A stretch of 64,000 nucleotides of DNA from Micromonospora craniellae (GCF_014764405.1 NZ_CP061725.1:1860001-1924000), one strand, 5' to 3'; positions 17,190-29,303 are shown, counted from the stretch's first letter. Program-made: numbers and translations. The notes: generated from the sequence alone by a model not told the origin.

Positions 17190-17543
17190 ATGACCCTGAA
17201 ATGGATGGCGGTCGTGGTCGCGACGGTCTCGTTGACGCTGTGCGTCACCGGGAACGCGGTCACCCTGGCTCTGAACGGCGGGCAGCTTCCCCTGCTCGTG
17301 AACCTCTTCGCACTCGCCACTGCGGCCACCGCGATCGTCCTGGCCGTCCTCGCCGAACTGCACGACCGGCTCGACGACCGGCTCACCGCGCTCACCGAGT
17401 TCCTGGTGGAGCGGCTCCGGGAGATCGAGGCGCACACCGGCGACCGGAACACCGGTTTCGTGGAGGGCTACCTGCTCAGCCACGGCCAGGAAGCCGCCGT
17501 GGTGCCCTTCGTACGCCGGGGACGGGGAGCCGCCGAACGCTGA
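17190..17543 (+). CDS. Small two-helix membrane protein
   Basis: The 117-aa product has two hydrophobic segments (about 4-28 and 35-57), then an amphipathic helix (LHDRLDDRLTALTEFLVERL) and a short basic tail. GAAGGGGG precedes the ATG. The helix-pair plus coiled-coil layout suggests a small membrane sensor or scaffold, but no family is recognised. It sits between an HTH regulator and otsB on the same strand. Confidence 0.7.
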   Translation: MTLKWMAVVVATVSLTLCVTGNAVTLALNGGQLPLLVNLFALATAATAIVLAVLAELHDRLDDRLTALTEFLVERLREIEAHTGDRNTGFVEGYLLSHGQEAAVVPFVRRGRGAAER

Positions 17544-17611
17544 CCCCGACCGGCGACCGCGCCGGATCCACGCCAGGATTGACCGGCCGAACGCGGGGTA
17601 CGCTGACGCGC

Positions 17612-18436
17612 GTGCCACCGTTGAATCTGGGCAACCAGCCGCCGAAGACCCCGTTGAACGCCGACCAGGCCTGGCAGACGACCGCCGACCGGGCAGCCGA
17701 GACCATCCTCTTCTTCGACTTCGACGGCACACTCGCGCCAGTGGCCGACGATCCCACGCAGGTACAAGCCGCGCCGAAGGTGCTGGCCGCGATCGAGACG
17801 CTCGCCCCGGTCGTCCAACGGATCGCGATCGTCTCCGCGCGACCGGTGGAGTTCCTGCGCGAGCACTTCGGCGGGCTCACCGGCGTCGACCTCTACGGGC
17901 TGTACGGCCTGGAGCACAGCCACTCGGGCGGCGAGACCGTCACCGAGCCGGCCGCCCTGCCCTGGGTGCCGACCATGGCCGAACTCGCCGACCTGGCCCG
18001 CGCCGAGCTGCCGTCGGGTGCCCTCGTCGAGTACAAGCGGCTGTCCGTGGCGCTGCACTGGCGTACCGCCCCGCAGTTGGCCGCCACCGTCGAGGAGTGG
18101 GGTCGCGCCCAGGCCGAGCGCCTCGGCCTGCGGTTGCAGGTGGGACGGATGGTGCTGGAGATCAAACCGCCGGTCGACCGGGACAAGGGCATGGTGATCG
18201 GCGAGCTGGTGCAGGGCGCCGGCGGCGCCTGGTACTTCGGCGACGACGTCTCCGACATCAAGGCCTTCGCCGCGCTGCGGGCCCGCACCGCCGACGACCC
18301 CGACTTCCTGGGCGTCTGCGTCGCGGTGGCCAACCCGGAGACCGGTGCCGAGGTCGCCGAGGCCGCCGACCTCACCATCGACTCCCCCGCCGCGTTGGGC
18401 GACTTCCTCACCCAGGCCACCCACCACCTCACGTAG
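17612..18436 (+). CDS. otsB: Trehalose-6-phosphate phosphatase
   Basis: This HAD-superfamily enzyme dephosphorylates trehalose-6-phosphate to trehalose. HAD motif I is LFFDFDGTLAPVADDP, motif II lies in IAIVSARPVEFLREHF, motif III is the Lys in LEIKPPVDRDKGMVIGEL, and motif IV is YFGDDVSDIKAF. The chosen GTG 17612 gives 274 aa, close to the family norm; the same frame is open back to 17120 but that part overlaps the preceding gene and lacks family features. No otsA is in the window. A hairpin follows between it and the convergent prenyltransferase gene. Confidence 0.93.
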   Translation: MPPLNLGNQPPKTPLNADQAWQTTADRAAETILFFDFDGTLAPVADDPTQVQAAPKVLAAIETLAPVVQRIAIVSARPVEFLREHFGGLTGVDLYGLYGLEHSHSGGETVTEPAALPWVPTMAELADLARAELPSGALVEYKRLSVALHWRTAPQLAATVEEWGRAQAERLGLRLQVGRMVLEIKPPVDRDKGMVIGELVQGAGGAWYFGDDVSDIKAFAALRARTADDPDFLGVCVAVANPETGAEVAEAADLTIDSPAALGDFLTQATHHLT

Positions 18437-18443
18437 GGCCTGA

Positions 18444-18473
18444 GGCGGTACGGCGGTCAGACGCCGTACCGCC
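18444..18473. terminator. Bidirectional hairpin between otsB and the prenyl synthase gene
   Basis: Perfect 12-nt arms GGCGGTACGGCG and CGCCGTACCGCC enclose a six-base loop. The right arm overlaps the last codons of the convergent gene ending at 18457. Confidence 0.7.
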
Positions 18474-19227
18474 GCTGCCGGGTGGCGTACGAGCGCAGGG
18501 CGCGGAGGAAGTCGACGCGACGGAAGTCCGGCCAGTTGAGTTCGCAGAAGTAGAACTCCGAGTGCGCCGACTGCCAGAGCATGAAGCCCGACATGCGCTG
18601 CTCGCCGCTGGTCCGGATGATCAGATCCGGGTCCGGCAGCCCTCGGGTGTAGAGATGCTCGGAGATGTCGTCGACGTCCAACGAGCCGGCCAGGTCCTCC
18701 AGCGTGCCGCCGTTCGCCGCGTGCTCCAGCAGCAGCGAGCGCACCGCGTCGGTGATCTCCCGCCGGCCGCCGTACCCGACCGCGATGTTGACCTGGGCAC
18801 CGCCGCTGCGCTCCCGGGTCCGCTCCTCGGCGGCCTTGAGCGCGGCGGCGTGTTGCGCGGGCAGCACGTCCAGCGCGCCGACCATCCGTAGCCGCCACGG
18901 GTTGCCCTGCTCGGCCAGTTCGGTGGTCAGGTCCTCGATGATCTGGAGCAACGGGTCGAGCTGCTCCGCCGGTCGAGAGAGGTTGTCGGTGGAGAGCAGC
19001 CAGAGCGTCACGTGCCCGACACCGGCGGCGTCGCACCAGCGCAGCAGTTCCTTAATGCGCTCCGCGCCCTTCCGGTGCCCGTCGTTCGGGTCGACCAACC
19101 CCATCTCCCGGGCCCACCTGCGGTTGCCGTCGCACATCACACCCACGTGCCGGGGCACGGGACAGTCCGCGAGCTTGGCGGTGAGCCGCCGCTCGTAGAC
19201 GGAGTAGAGAATTTTCCGCAGAGTCAT
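18457..19227 (-). CDS. Z-isoprenyl diphosphate synthase (UppS-type)
   Basis: This cis-prenyltransferase condenses IPP onto an allylic diphosphate; products feed undecaprenyl or decaprenyl phosphate for wall synthesis. The 256-aa protein has the catalytic Asp region HVGVMCDGNRRWAREMG, the LWLLSTDNLSRP region, and the C-terminal LIIRTSGEQRMSGFMLWQ and SEFYFCELNWPDF signature. ATG 19227 (MTLRKILYSVYERRL) matches the usual start of the actinobacterial paralogs; the longer frame to 19545 is not family-like. Actinobacteria often carry two such enzymes (short-chain Z-FPP synthase and long-chain synthase), and I cannot tell which this is. Confidence 0.93.
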   Translation of the reverse strand: MTLRKILYSVYERRLTAKLADCPVPRHVGVMCDGNRRWAREMGLVDPNDGHRKGAERIKELLRWCDAAGVGHVTLWLLSTDNLSRPAEQLDPLLQIIEDLTTELAEQGNPWRLRMVGALDVLPAQHAAALKAAEERTRERSGGAQVNIAVGYGGRREITDAVRSLLLEHAANGGTLEDLAGSLDVDDISEHLYTRGLPDPDLIIRTSGEQRMSGFMLWQSAHSEFYFCELNWPDFRRVDFLRALRSYATRQRRYGV

Positions 19228-19294
19228 CACCTTGCAGGGTAGCGAGCCCTCTCCCGGATCCGGGTGCCGGTGGCCGACACGCGGCGAACGGGCA

Positions 19295-20155
19295 TCAGGT
19301 CGGGGGTGCCGGGGCGGGGACCCGGGCGGCCCGGCGTACGCCGTAGACGGCGAGGACGGCGGCGGCGACCAGTGGTGTGCCGTCCCGGACCAGGCCGTCG
19401 ACGCCGAGCAGCCACCAGCACAGGGGCAGGTCGACGGCGAGTACGGCGACGGTGACCACGATGAGCAGGGTGCCCGCCCAGCGTTTGCCCCGCAGCAGGA
19501 AGGCGGTGCAGAACAGCACCAGGTAGCTGGTCGCGATGCCGGCACCCAGCCAGAGCAACACCGCAGGCACGGCGAGCAACCGGCCGTCGAGGATGCCGGC
19601 GGTGGCGACCAGGGCGGGCACCAGCATCAGCGGGCTGTAGGTGAACGCGGCGACCCGGCTGGTCAGCAGCCATGCGTTCGCCTCCGGCCGGCGCGGCGGC
19701 GCCTCCCGCCAGGAGATACCGGACCGGTCGATCACCAGCCGGGAACGGTGCCGCACCAGGTGGCCGGCGATCGCCGGGGACCGGTACAGCAGCCAGACCA
19801 CGGTCGCGCAGAGCGCGGTGAGCAGGGCGAAGCCCAGCAGGCCGGGCAGGGGTGGCACGCCCTGCCGGGGCACGACCAACCGGCCCACCGCGAAGACAGT
19901 GGTGATCGCCAGGATCAGGCCGAGCGGGCGGGCCACCGTACGGCCCCGGCGTACGTGGCCGATCAGCAGCAGGAAGCCGAAGGCACGCAGCATCGCCCAA
20001 CCGGTACGCACCGCCAGGCCGAAGCCCTGCTCCGGCGCGTACCACCAGTTGAGCACCTCGACCACGACGGTGGCCGCGGCGGTCACGGCGAGCAGTGCGG
20101 TCAGCGCCCGGACGGCGGACGGCCGCCGGATCTCGGTCTCGGCGGCCGTCCTCAT
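19295..20155 (-). CDS. Polytopic membrane protein of unknown function
   Basis: The 286-aa product from ATG 20155 has about eight hydrophobic segments (for example ALTALLAVTAAATVVVEVL, PLGLILAITTVFAVGRLVV, AGTLLIVVTVAVLAVDL) and a short cytoplasmic middle loop with WREAPPRRPEANAW. Third-position GC is strongly biased, supporting coding. It lies between pckG and the prenyl synthase gene, all on the same strand, with 67 bp to the latter. No transporter or enzyme signature is recognised. Confidence 0.75.
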   Translation of the reverse strand: MRTAAETEIRRPSAVRALTALLAVTAAATVVVEVLNWWYAPEQGFGLAVRTGWAMLRAFGFLLLIGHVRRGRTVARPLGLILAITTVFAVGRLVVPRQGVPPLPGLLGFALLTALCATVVWLLYRSPAIAGHLVRHRSRLVIDRSGISWREAPPRRPEANAWLLTSRVAAFTYSPLMLVPALVATAGILDGRLLAVPAVLLWLGAGIATSYLVLFCTAFLLRGKRWAGTLLIVVTVAVLAVDLPLCWWLLGVDGLVRDGTPLVAAAVLAVYGVRRAARVPAPAPPT

Positions 20156-20186
20156 GGGATCCGATGATGCCCGGATCCGGCGTCGA

Positions 20187-22037
<1,851 letters not shown>

Positions 22038-22452
22038 GACACATCTCCTTGGTGGTCGACGCTGACCGGTCTATGGAGTGCACGAGTCTCGGCGCCGCGT
22101 TGCGTCGCCTTCGTGGAAACATGGGATTGGGCTCAGCGTAAACCGATGTTCAGCCCCAGTCAGTGGGACTGGTTGTGAAGAACTGCACAAGGTGCGGCCA
22201 CGCTGCGGCATCACGAGCCTTTACCCGCTTTCACGCGCAGTTTCACGCAAATCCTGCGGCGGACCTCAGGTCAACGACCCAGCGCCGAAGAGTCACAGGT
22301 CACTTTTCGACCTCATGAGCGGAAGAGAAAAACAACACCGGGTCGCAGCCGTCCGGTTACGCTCCGTTCGCGCCTGTCTGCGCCACCGCCTCGGTGGGCC
22401 CCGGTGGCCATCGCTACCCGATCGCCACCCCGGCAACCGGTACGCTCGCACG
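22038..22452. other. Divergent intergenic region between pckG and the first GtrA gene
   Basis: This 415-bp stretch has no convincing gene. It is visibly less G/C-rich than its surroundings. It holds the direct repeat TTTCACGC at 22229-22236 and 22241-22248 (12-bp period), a possible activator or repressor site. Promoters for both directions must be here, but no clear -35/-10 pair stands out. Confidence 0.5.
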
Positions 22453-22992
22453 GTGGCCGCCACAATGACCGGGGAGCCCGGCTCCCCGCAGACCCGTACG
22501 GGTCTGGTCCACTCCCTGGTTGACCGTTTCGGTCACCTCGTGCGGGAGTTGAGCAAGTTCGCGACCGTGGGCGGCATCGCCTTCGTCATCGACTTCGCCC
22601 TGTTCAACTACCTGATCGGCCCGCAGAGCGTCGAGCAGGTCACCGCCAAGACCATCGCCACGGTCATCGCGGCTACCTTCGCCTTCCTCGGCAACCGGTT
22701 CTGGACCTGGCGGCACCGCAAACGCTCCAACCCGGCCCGCGAGTACGCGCTGTTCTTCTTCTTCAACGCGGTGGGCCTGGGCATCGCGGTGGCATGCCTG
22801 GCCATCAGCCGATACGGCCTGGGCAGCATCTGGCCGGAGATCTTCCAGACTCGACTGGCCGACAACATCGCCAGCTTCGTCGTCGGCACCGGGCTCGGGA
22901 CGCTGTTCCGTTTCTGGTCGTACCGACGGTTCGTCTTCGTCGAAGCGGGAACCCCGATCGGTGCGGAAGCGAACCCGGACCGGGACGCGTGA
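22453..22992 (+). CDS. GtrA-like membrane protein (first of two)
   Basis: The 179-aa product has four hydrophobic segments in the GtrA pattern: KFATVGGIAFVIDFALFNYL, TAKTIATVIAATFAFLGNRFW, the EYALFFFFNAVGLGIAVACL segment and NIASFVVGTGLGTLFRFWSY, ending RRFVF. GtrA proteins are proposed flippases or partners for polyprenyl-linked sugars used in wall glycosylation. GTG 22453 and ATG 22465 are both possible; the frame upstream to 22078 is not family-like. A related gene follows 81 bp downstream. Confidence 0.85.
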   Translation: MAATMTGEPGSPQTRTGLVHSLVDRFGHLVRELSKFATVGGIAFVIDFALFNYLIGPQSVEQVTAKTIATVIAATFAFLGNRFWTWRHRKRSNPAREYALFFFFNAVGLGIAVACLAISRYGLGSIWPEIFQTRLADNIASFVVGTGLGTLFRFWSYRRFVFVEAGTPIGAEANPDRDA

Positions 22993-23073
22993 CCTGCCGC
23001 CCACCGGTCCGTCACAGTCAGCTGGTCCCGTCAGTGCCAGCCGCACCCAGCCTACTGCCCTAAGGTGTTGCCC

Positions 23074-23784
23074 ATGCCTCTCGTCCGTCTGCTGCCTGAG
23101 CGCTGGCAGAAGTTCATCCACGAGGCGCTCAAGTTCGGCCTGGTCGGCGGCGTCAACACGGTCATCAACTACGCCGTGTTCAACGCGCTCGCACTCACCG
23201 TATTCGTCGATGGACAGTTGAAGGCGACCGTCGTGGCCACCGTGGTGGCCACGATCACGTCTTACCTGATGAATCGACACTGGACGTACCGTGATCGTCC
23301 AAAATCGGCCATGCAGCGCGAGTACGCCCTGTTCTTCCTCTTCAACGGCGTGGGCCTGCTGATCGAGCTGGGTGTGCTGGCCGCCGCCAAGTACGGGCTG
23401 GGCGTCACCGGCCTGCTCGCCCTGAACGTCGCCAAGACCGTCGGTGTGGTGCTGGCGACCCTGTTCCGCTTCTGGTCGTACCGCACCTTCGTCTTCCAGC
23501 CCGCACCGGCGGTCGAGCCCACGCAGACCCTGGCCGGGTTGCCACGCGACGAGTGGGACACGATGGCCGAGATGGACCCGGTGGCCGAGCTCGCCGAGGC
23601 CATGACGGAGTTGGAGGAGGAGGAACCACCGGCCGCGCCGCCACCCGTTCCTCCCCTGGCGGTGCAGTCCCGGCCGACGCCGATGACCAGCGAGGCCGAG
23701 CTCGCGGCGCTGGACAGGGAACTGGAGGACGAGTTGGCCCAGCTCCAGCCTGCTCCCGCGCCACGCCGGTTCCGGCGCCGCTGA
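23074..23784 (+). CDS. GtrA-like membrane protein with long acidic C-terminal tail (second of two)
   Basis: The 236-aa product repeats the GtrA layout: EALKFGLVGGVNTVINYAVF, ATVVATVVATITSYLMNRHW, the REYALFFLFNGVGLLIEL segment and NVAKTVGVVLATLFRFWSY, ending RTFVF. After residue about 150 it has an extra 85-residue cytoplasmic tail rich in Glu and Pro (MTELEEEEPPAAPPPVPP) that the first copy lacks. I chose ATG 23074 (AAGG nine bases upstream) over GTG 23065. The clear internal similarity of the two genes points to a tandem duplication followed by gain of the tail. Confidence 0.87.
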   Translation: MPLVRLLPERWQKFIHEALKFGLVGGVNTVINYAVFNALALTVFVDGQLKATVVATVVATITSYLMNRHWTYRDRPKSAMQREYALFFLFNGVGLLIELGVLAAAKYGLGVTGLLALNVAKTVGVVLATLFRFWSYRTFVFQPAPAVEPTQTLAGLPRDEWDTMAEMDPVAELAEAMTELEEEEPPAAPPPVPPLAVQSRPTPMTSEAELAALDRELEDELAQLQPAPAPRRFRRR

Positions 23785-23794
23785 CCGGACGACG

Positions 23795-23828
23795 AGAACG
23801 CCCGCCGGCACTCGCCGACGGGCGTTCT
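23795..23828. terminator. Hairpin terminator between GtrA and PH-domain genes
   Basis: Perfect 10-nt arms AGAACGCCCG and CGGGCGTTCT, with TTC following on the plus side. It lies between two convergent genes (23784 and 23863). Confidence 0.75.
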
Positions 23829-23862
23829 TCATGCCGTCCGGTCACGGACCGCCTGGGGCAGC

Positions 23863-24423
23863 TCAGAGGCCGCCGCTCTTGTTGTCCCGCTCGGCGAGGA
23901 TCTCGCGCAGTTCGCCGTCGCCGAGCGAGTGCTTGTCGTGGAACGCCTCGACGAGTTCGTAGAGCTTCGTCTGCACCCGGTCCACCTTCGGCACGTCGGG
24001 AAGCACGGACTGTCCGCGTTCACCGGCCGACTCGATGGTGAGCGTGCCGTAGCCGAGCAGCCGCCCGACGAACTGCTGGTTCATCGAGTGGTCGTTGACC
24101 CGGCTGAGCGGGATGTCCCGCCGCTCACGGGAGAAGACGCCGTGCTGGAGCACCACCCGCTCGTTGGTGAACAGGTAGTGCGTGGTGCGCCAACCGATCC
24201 ACGGCCAGACCGCCAGCACCAGCACGGCCAGCAGCGCCAGGCCACCGATCACGGCGAGCGTGATCGAGCCGCCCCCACCGGTAGGCAGGAACAGCACACC
24301 GGCCGCCACCGCGGCGATGGCGAGCACCAGCACCACCACCGGACGGACCATCGTCTTCCAGTGCGGATGCAGGTGCAGCACGACGTGCTCGTCTTCGGTG
24401 AGCACGTCCTCGGGGAACGCCAC
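23863..24423 (-). CDS. PH domain (YdbS/bPH2-type) membrane protein
   Basis: The 186-aa product starts at GTG 24423, preceded by GAGGAGG. N-terminal residues (FPEDVLTEDEHVVLHLHPHW) lead into two adjacent membrane helices (about 27-75), then the bacterial PH-like domain with WRTTHYLFTNERVVLQHGVF, ERRDIPLSRVNDHSMNQ and LGYGTLTIESAGERGQSVL. This is the classic layout of membrane-bound bPH2 proteins. Function is unknown. It lies between a GtrA gene and birA and reads in the birA direction. Confidence 0.88.
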   Translation of the reverse strand: MAFPEDVLTEDEHVVLHLHPHWKTMVRPVVVLVLAIAAVAAGVLFLPTGGGGSITLAVIGGLALLAVLVLAVWPWIGWRTTHYLFTNERVVLQHGVFSRERRDIPLSRVNDHSMNQQFVGRLLGYGTLTIESAGERGQSVLPDVPKVDRVQTKLYELVEAFHDKHSLGDGELREILAERDNKSGGL

Positions 24424-24540
24424 GGAAACCTCCTCGCAGGAACGGACGCGCAGACCGTAACCCCCCGGCGCCACCCCCTCACATCCGCCACGCGGCCGAC
24501 CCCGACGGCGTGCGTCGCCCCGGTCCGTGCCGGCGCGGAA

Positions 24541-25416
24541 TCAGCGCAGGTGGAGGAGGTCGGCGGCGGCCAGGGGCCGTTCCCCGGCGGCGGTGGTGAC
24601 CAGAAGCCGACCGTCGAGGTCCACCCCGGTGGCGATGCCGGTGAGCTCCGTGCCGTCGGGCAGGAAGGCCCGCACCTCGCGGCCCACGGTGCCGCACACC
24701 GCCAGGTACGCGTCCCGCAGACCACAGGCGGCCGCGTCCCCACCGGCGGCACGCCAGCGGGCGTACCAGTCGGCGATCGCCCGGAGCAGGGCCCGCAGCA
24801 GCGGATCCCGGTCGGTGGCCGCCGCGCCGGCCAGTTGCAGCGAGGTGGCCGGCAGGCCGGTCGGATGCTCCGGCAGCTCGTCAGCGCGCAGCGTGACGTT
24901 CAGCCCGACACCGAGCACGATCGCGGGCGGATCGTCCGGACCGGGTCCGGGCGCCGCCTCGGCGAGGATCCCGGCGCACTTGGCGTCCCCGATCAGCAGG
25001 TCGTTCGGCCACTTGAGCGTGGCGTCCAGCTCCGCCAGCCGGGTCACCGCCTCGACCAGCGCGACACCGGCCAGCAGCGGCAGCCAGCCGTACCCGGACG
25101 GTGGCGCCGGAGACCAGGCGCGGTCCGGCACGGCCCGGCCGGGCCGCAGCAGCACGCTGGTCGCGATGCCGGCGCGCGGCGGTGACTGCCAGGCCCGCCC
25201 GCGCCGCCCCCGCCCGGCGCTCTGCTGCTCGGCGACCACGACGAGACCCTCCGGCTCCCCCGTCCGGGCGGCCTCGGCGACGTCGGCGTTCGTGGAACCG
25301 GTCTCGGCACGGAGGTCCAGACGCGCCCACGGGCCGTACGGCGTCACCAACGCCCGGCGCAGCCGGGCCGCCGACAGCGGCGGACGATCGAGGTCGGTGT
25401 ACGGCGAATCCGGCAT
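24541..25416 (-). CDS. birA: Biotin-[acetyl-CoA-carboxylase] ligase
   Basis: It attaches biotin to the carboxyl-carrier lysine of acyl-CoA carboxylases. The 291-aa protein has the catalytic/biotin-binding motifs AETGSTNADV, EQQSAGRGRRGRAWQSP, LKWPNDLLIGDAKCAGIL and VLGVGLNVTL, and the C-terminal beta-barrel domain (LTGIATGVDLDGRLLV). No N-terminal DNA-binding HTH is present, so it is a non-regulatory class I ligase. It is divergent from the carboxylase beta gene, and the biotin-accepting alpha subunit is at 41.4 kb, consistent with its job. Confidence 0.95.
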   Translation of the reverse strand: MPDSPYTDLDRPPLSAARLRRALVTPYGPWARLDLRAETGSTNADVAEAARTGEPEGLVVVAEQQSAGRGRRGRAWQSPPRAGIATSVLLRPGRAVPDRAWSPAPPSGYGWLPLLAGVALVEAVTRLAELDATLKWPNDLLIGDAKCAGILAEAAPGPGPDDPPAIVLGVGLNVTLRADELPEHPTGLPATSLQLAGAAATDRDPLLRALLRAIADWYARWRAAGGDAAACGLRDAYLAVCGTVGREVRAFLPDGTELTGIATGVDLDGRLLVTTAAGERPLAAADLLHLR

Positions 25417-25490
25417 CGGGCCAGCCTACGGGCCACCGGTGAGGCGAACTGCACAGCGGCGGTGACCTGAACCATCGTTATATTCCCAGG

Positions 25491-27074
<1,584 letters not shown>

Positions 27075-27084
27075 GGGTGAGATG

Positions 27085-27142
27085 AAAGGAAGGGTCCCCT
27101 GCTATCGCCTGGTGTATAGCAGGGGACCCTTCCTAACATCCG
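27085..27142 (+). repeat. Palindromic interspersed repeat, copy A (perfect hairpin)
   Basis: Starting AAAGGAAGGG, it contains perfect 18-nt arms (27088-27105 and 27116-27133) around loop CGCCTGGTGT, ending CTAACATCCG. It begins 10 bp after the carboxylase beta stop. The hairpin may work as a bidirectional terminator for this gene and the convergent M50 gene (ends 27149). Related copies are at 39461, 43205 and 61259. Confidence 0.85.
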
Positions 27143-27148
27143 CGGCGC

Positions 27149-27895
27149 TCACCAGGGGACGATGCCGGCGTCGGTCAGCAGCGGGCCGGCCAGCATCCGG
27201 CCGCCCACCAGCAGCACGACGACGTTGACGATGCCGAAGAGGAGCACCCAGAAGAACGGCGGCAGCGGCGTGATGCCCGCCAACTGGTCGGCGTCGGAGG
27301 CCGGCATCCCGCGCCGGGTCCGCAGCCGCTGCAACTCCACCACCGGGCGTACGCCGCCGAGCAGCAGGAACCACACGCCGGTCCAGGCGAAGGCGGCCTG
27401 CACCTGCGGGCTGGCGTACCAGGAGATCGCGAGCACCGCGCCACCGGTGACCACAAGGGTGAGCGCCCCGTACACGTTGCGGATCATGATCAGCATCGCC
27501 AGCAGCAGGACCACCGCGAGCCAGAGCAGCAGCGTGATCCGGTTCCCAGCGAGCAGCCACGCCCCGCCCAGGCCGACCAGCGGCGGGGCCAGGTAACCGG
27601 CGAGCAGGGTGAGCACCATGCCCGGTCCGGTGGGACGCCCGGCCGTCAGCGTCAGGCCCGACGTGTCCGAGTGCAACCGGATGCCGTGCAGCCTGCGTCC
27701 GGTGAGCACGGCGGCCAGCGCGTGACCGCCCTCGTGCGCGATCGTGATCGCGTTGCGGGCGATCCGCCAGGGCAACCGGGTGCTGACCACCACCAGCGCG
27801 ACCAGGCCGGTCAGCAGCACCAGCAGCGGAGGCGGGTCGGGCTGTGCGCCGAGCAGACGGTCCCAGAACGCGGTCATGCCCTCGATCGACACCAT
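27149..27895 (-). CDS. M50 family metallopeptidase (site-2-protease-like)
   Basis: The 248-aa membrane protein carries the zinc motif in ITIAHEGGHALAAVL (HExxH form as HEGGH). About six hydrophobic segments follow, including NRITLLLWLAVVLLLAMLIM and FFWVLLFGIVNVVVLLVGG. A second metal-ligand Asp may lie in ASDADQLAGIT. Such M50B-like peptidases act within the membrane. I chose ATG 27895; MTAFWDRLL at 27877 is an alternative. The long frame upstream to 27970 is Arg-rich and not supported. Confidence 0.85.
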   Translation of the reverse strand: MVSIEGMTAFWDRLLGAQPDPPPLLVLLTGLVALVVVSTRLPWRIARNAITIAHEGGHALAAVLTGRRLHGIRLHSDTSGLTLTAGRPTGPGMVLTLLAGYLAPPLVGLGGAWLLAGNRITLLLWLAVVLLLAMLIMIRNVYGALTLVVTGGAVLAISWYASPQVQAAFAWTGVWFLLLGGVRPVVELQRLRTRRGMPASDADQLAGITPLPPFFWVLLFGIVNVVVLLVGGRMLAGPLLTDAGIVPW

Positions 27896-28020
27896 GGGGC
27901 GGCAGCCTACGCCCGCAGGCCGGGTCGGCCCCAGGGCGGGCCGTCTGCTTCGGCGTCGGTGCCGGGACACCCGCCCGTATCGTGTGAGACTGACCGGGTG
28001 GTGATCGGAGGTGAACGGCG

Positions 28021-28572
28021 GTGAGCGCGGCTCCCCTGGAACCCCATGTCGGCCTCTGGACGGAGGCCGACTACTTCGCCATGGGCGACACCCACGACCG
28101 GATCGAGCTGCTCGACGGGAGCCTGATCGTGAGCCCTGCCCCGAGCAAGCGACACCAACTGGTGTCGCGCCGGTTGGCGAACAGCATCGACGCGGCGGTC
28201 GAGCCGACGGGCCCGACGGTCTTCGAGGCGGTCAACCTTCGTCTCGGACCGGACCGGATCGCGATCCCTGACGTCGTCGTGGCGGACACCGACGACGAGG
28301 GCACGGTGATCGAAGCGGGGGAGGTGACGCTTGTGTGCGAGATCGTCTCACCCGGTAACGCCGCTGCGGACCGGGTGCTCAAGATGCAGCTCTACGCGAT
28401 CGCCCGGATCCCCTGGTACCTGCTGGTCGAGCAGGACGGCGAGACGCATTCGCTACGGTTGCACCGGCTCGACGGCGACCACTACGTCGAGGACCGGGTG
28501 GCCAAGGCTGGCGAGACGCTCACTCTCACCGAGCCCTTCCGCTGGCAGGTCGACCCGGCCACCCTGCGTTGA
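28021..28572 (+). CDS. Uma2 family PD-(D/E)xK endonuclease-like protein
   Basis: The 183-aa protein shows the Uma2 layout: N-terminal LWTEADYFAMGDTHDRIELLDG, then the nuclease core with RIAIPDVVVADTDD (Asp), VCEIVSPGNAAADRVLKMQLY (Glu, with a downstream Lys) and IPWYLLVEQDGETHSLRLHR. The family has a restriction-endonuclease-like fold; members are often mobile and of unknown biological role. GGAGGTGA lies a few bases before the GTG start. It is followed by a pseudogene. Confidence 0.88.
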   Translation: MSAAPLEPHVGLWTEADYFAMGDTHDRIELLDGSLIVSPAPSKRHQLVSRRLANSIDAAVEPTGPTVFEAVNLRLGPDRIAIPDVVVADTDDEGTVIEAGEVTLVCEIVSPGNAAADRVLKMQLYAIARIPWYLLVEQDGETHSLRLHRLDGDHYVEDRVAKAGETLTLTEPFRWQVDPATLR

Positions 28573-28637
28573 CCCGTCCCGCATAGAAAGTTTCCTTAGC
28601 CTCTCTTGCTTTGGCGGGCATTCACCTCCAAAGATGA

Positions 28638-29057
28638 TTGTCTATCGACGGCGCGTGGTCGGCCGACAGCCGTACCCTCCCGGCGGCGCTGGACCTGGAG
28701 GCGAACCCGTACAGCGGCGGCTACTGCTACGGCCTGAGTACCACCGCGATGCGCAACTGGGTGCAGGACTTCCTGAACACCTACCGCTCGCGTACCGGCC
28801 GCTACGCGGTCATCTACACCACCACCAGCTTCTGGAACCAGTGCACCGGCAGTTGGACCGGCCCGTGGAACAACCACCCACTCTGGGCGGCCCGCTGGTC
28901 CTCCTCGGTCGGGGCGCTGCCGGCCGGCGCCCCGTTCTGGAGCTTCTGGCAGTACACCGACTCGGGCAGCGTCGCCGGCATCAGCGGCGCGGCCGACCGC
29001 AACCACTGGAACGGTAACCGTAGCCGGCCGATCGCCCTGGCCAACAACACCGCCTGA
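28638..29057 (+). pseudogene. 5'-truncated GH25 lysozyme (C-terminal part only)
   Basis: The frame encodes the C-terminal two thirds of a Chalaropsis-type GH25 muramidase: LPAALDLEANPYSGGYCYGL, MRNWVQDFLNTYRSRTGRYA, VIYTTTSFWNQCTG, HPLWAARW and the end FWSFWQYTDSGSVAGISG. The expected N-terminal part with the signal peptide and the first catalytic Asp strand (GxDxS) is missing. Family homology starts abruptly at GAWSADSRTLP right after an AT-rich, promoter-like stretch (28580-28640), where AGAAAGTTTCCTTAG occurs. The only in-frame start is a TTG at 28638. This looks like a deletion that fused the old upstream region to the gene's middle; without a signal peptide it cannot be secreted. Confidence 0.8.
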
Positions 29058-29303
29058 GACACGTCACGACGGCGGGTCGACGTCCACCGAGTTGATCGGG
29101 ACGTCGGCCCGCCGCCGTAGCGCGACTACCGCCGGTTCAGGCCCGCGGCCGCGCGGCGAGTGTCACGGGTACGTCGACACCCACCATCGCGATCGTCCAC
29201 AGTGCCAGTCGGGGTCGGGCATCCCTTGGTCGGTGACCCATCTCGGGCCGCCCTTCCATCCTTCGAGATCAGGTACCCCGAGCGACGGAAGGTCATGCCT
29301 CGC

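Noticed and set aside
17120..17611. N-terminal extension of the otsB frame
   Set aside because: It overlaps the small membrane protein gene with its own ribosome site and adds Arg/Gly-rich sequence with no trehalose phosphatase similarity.
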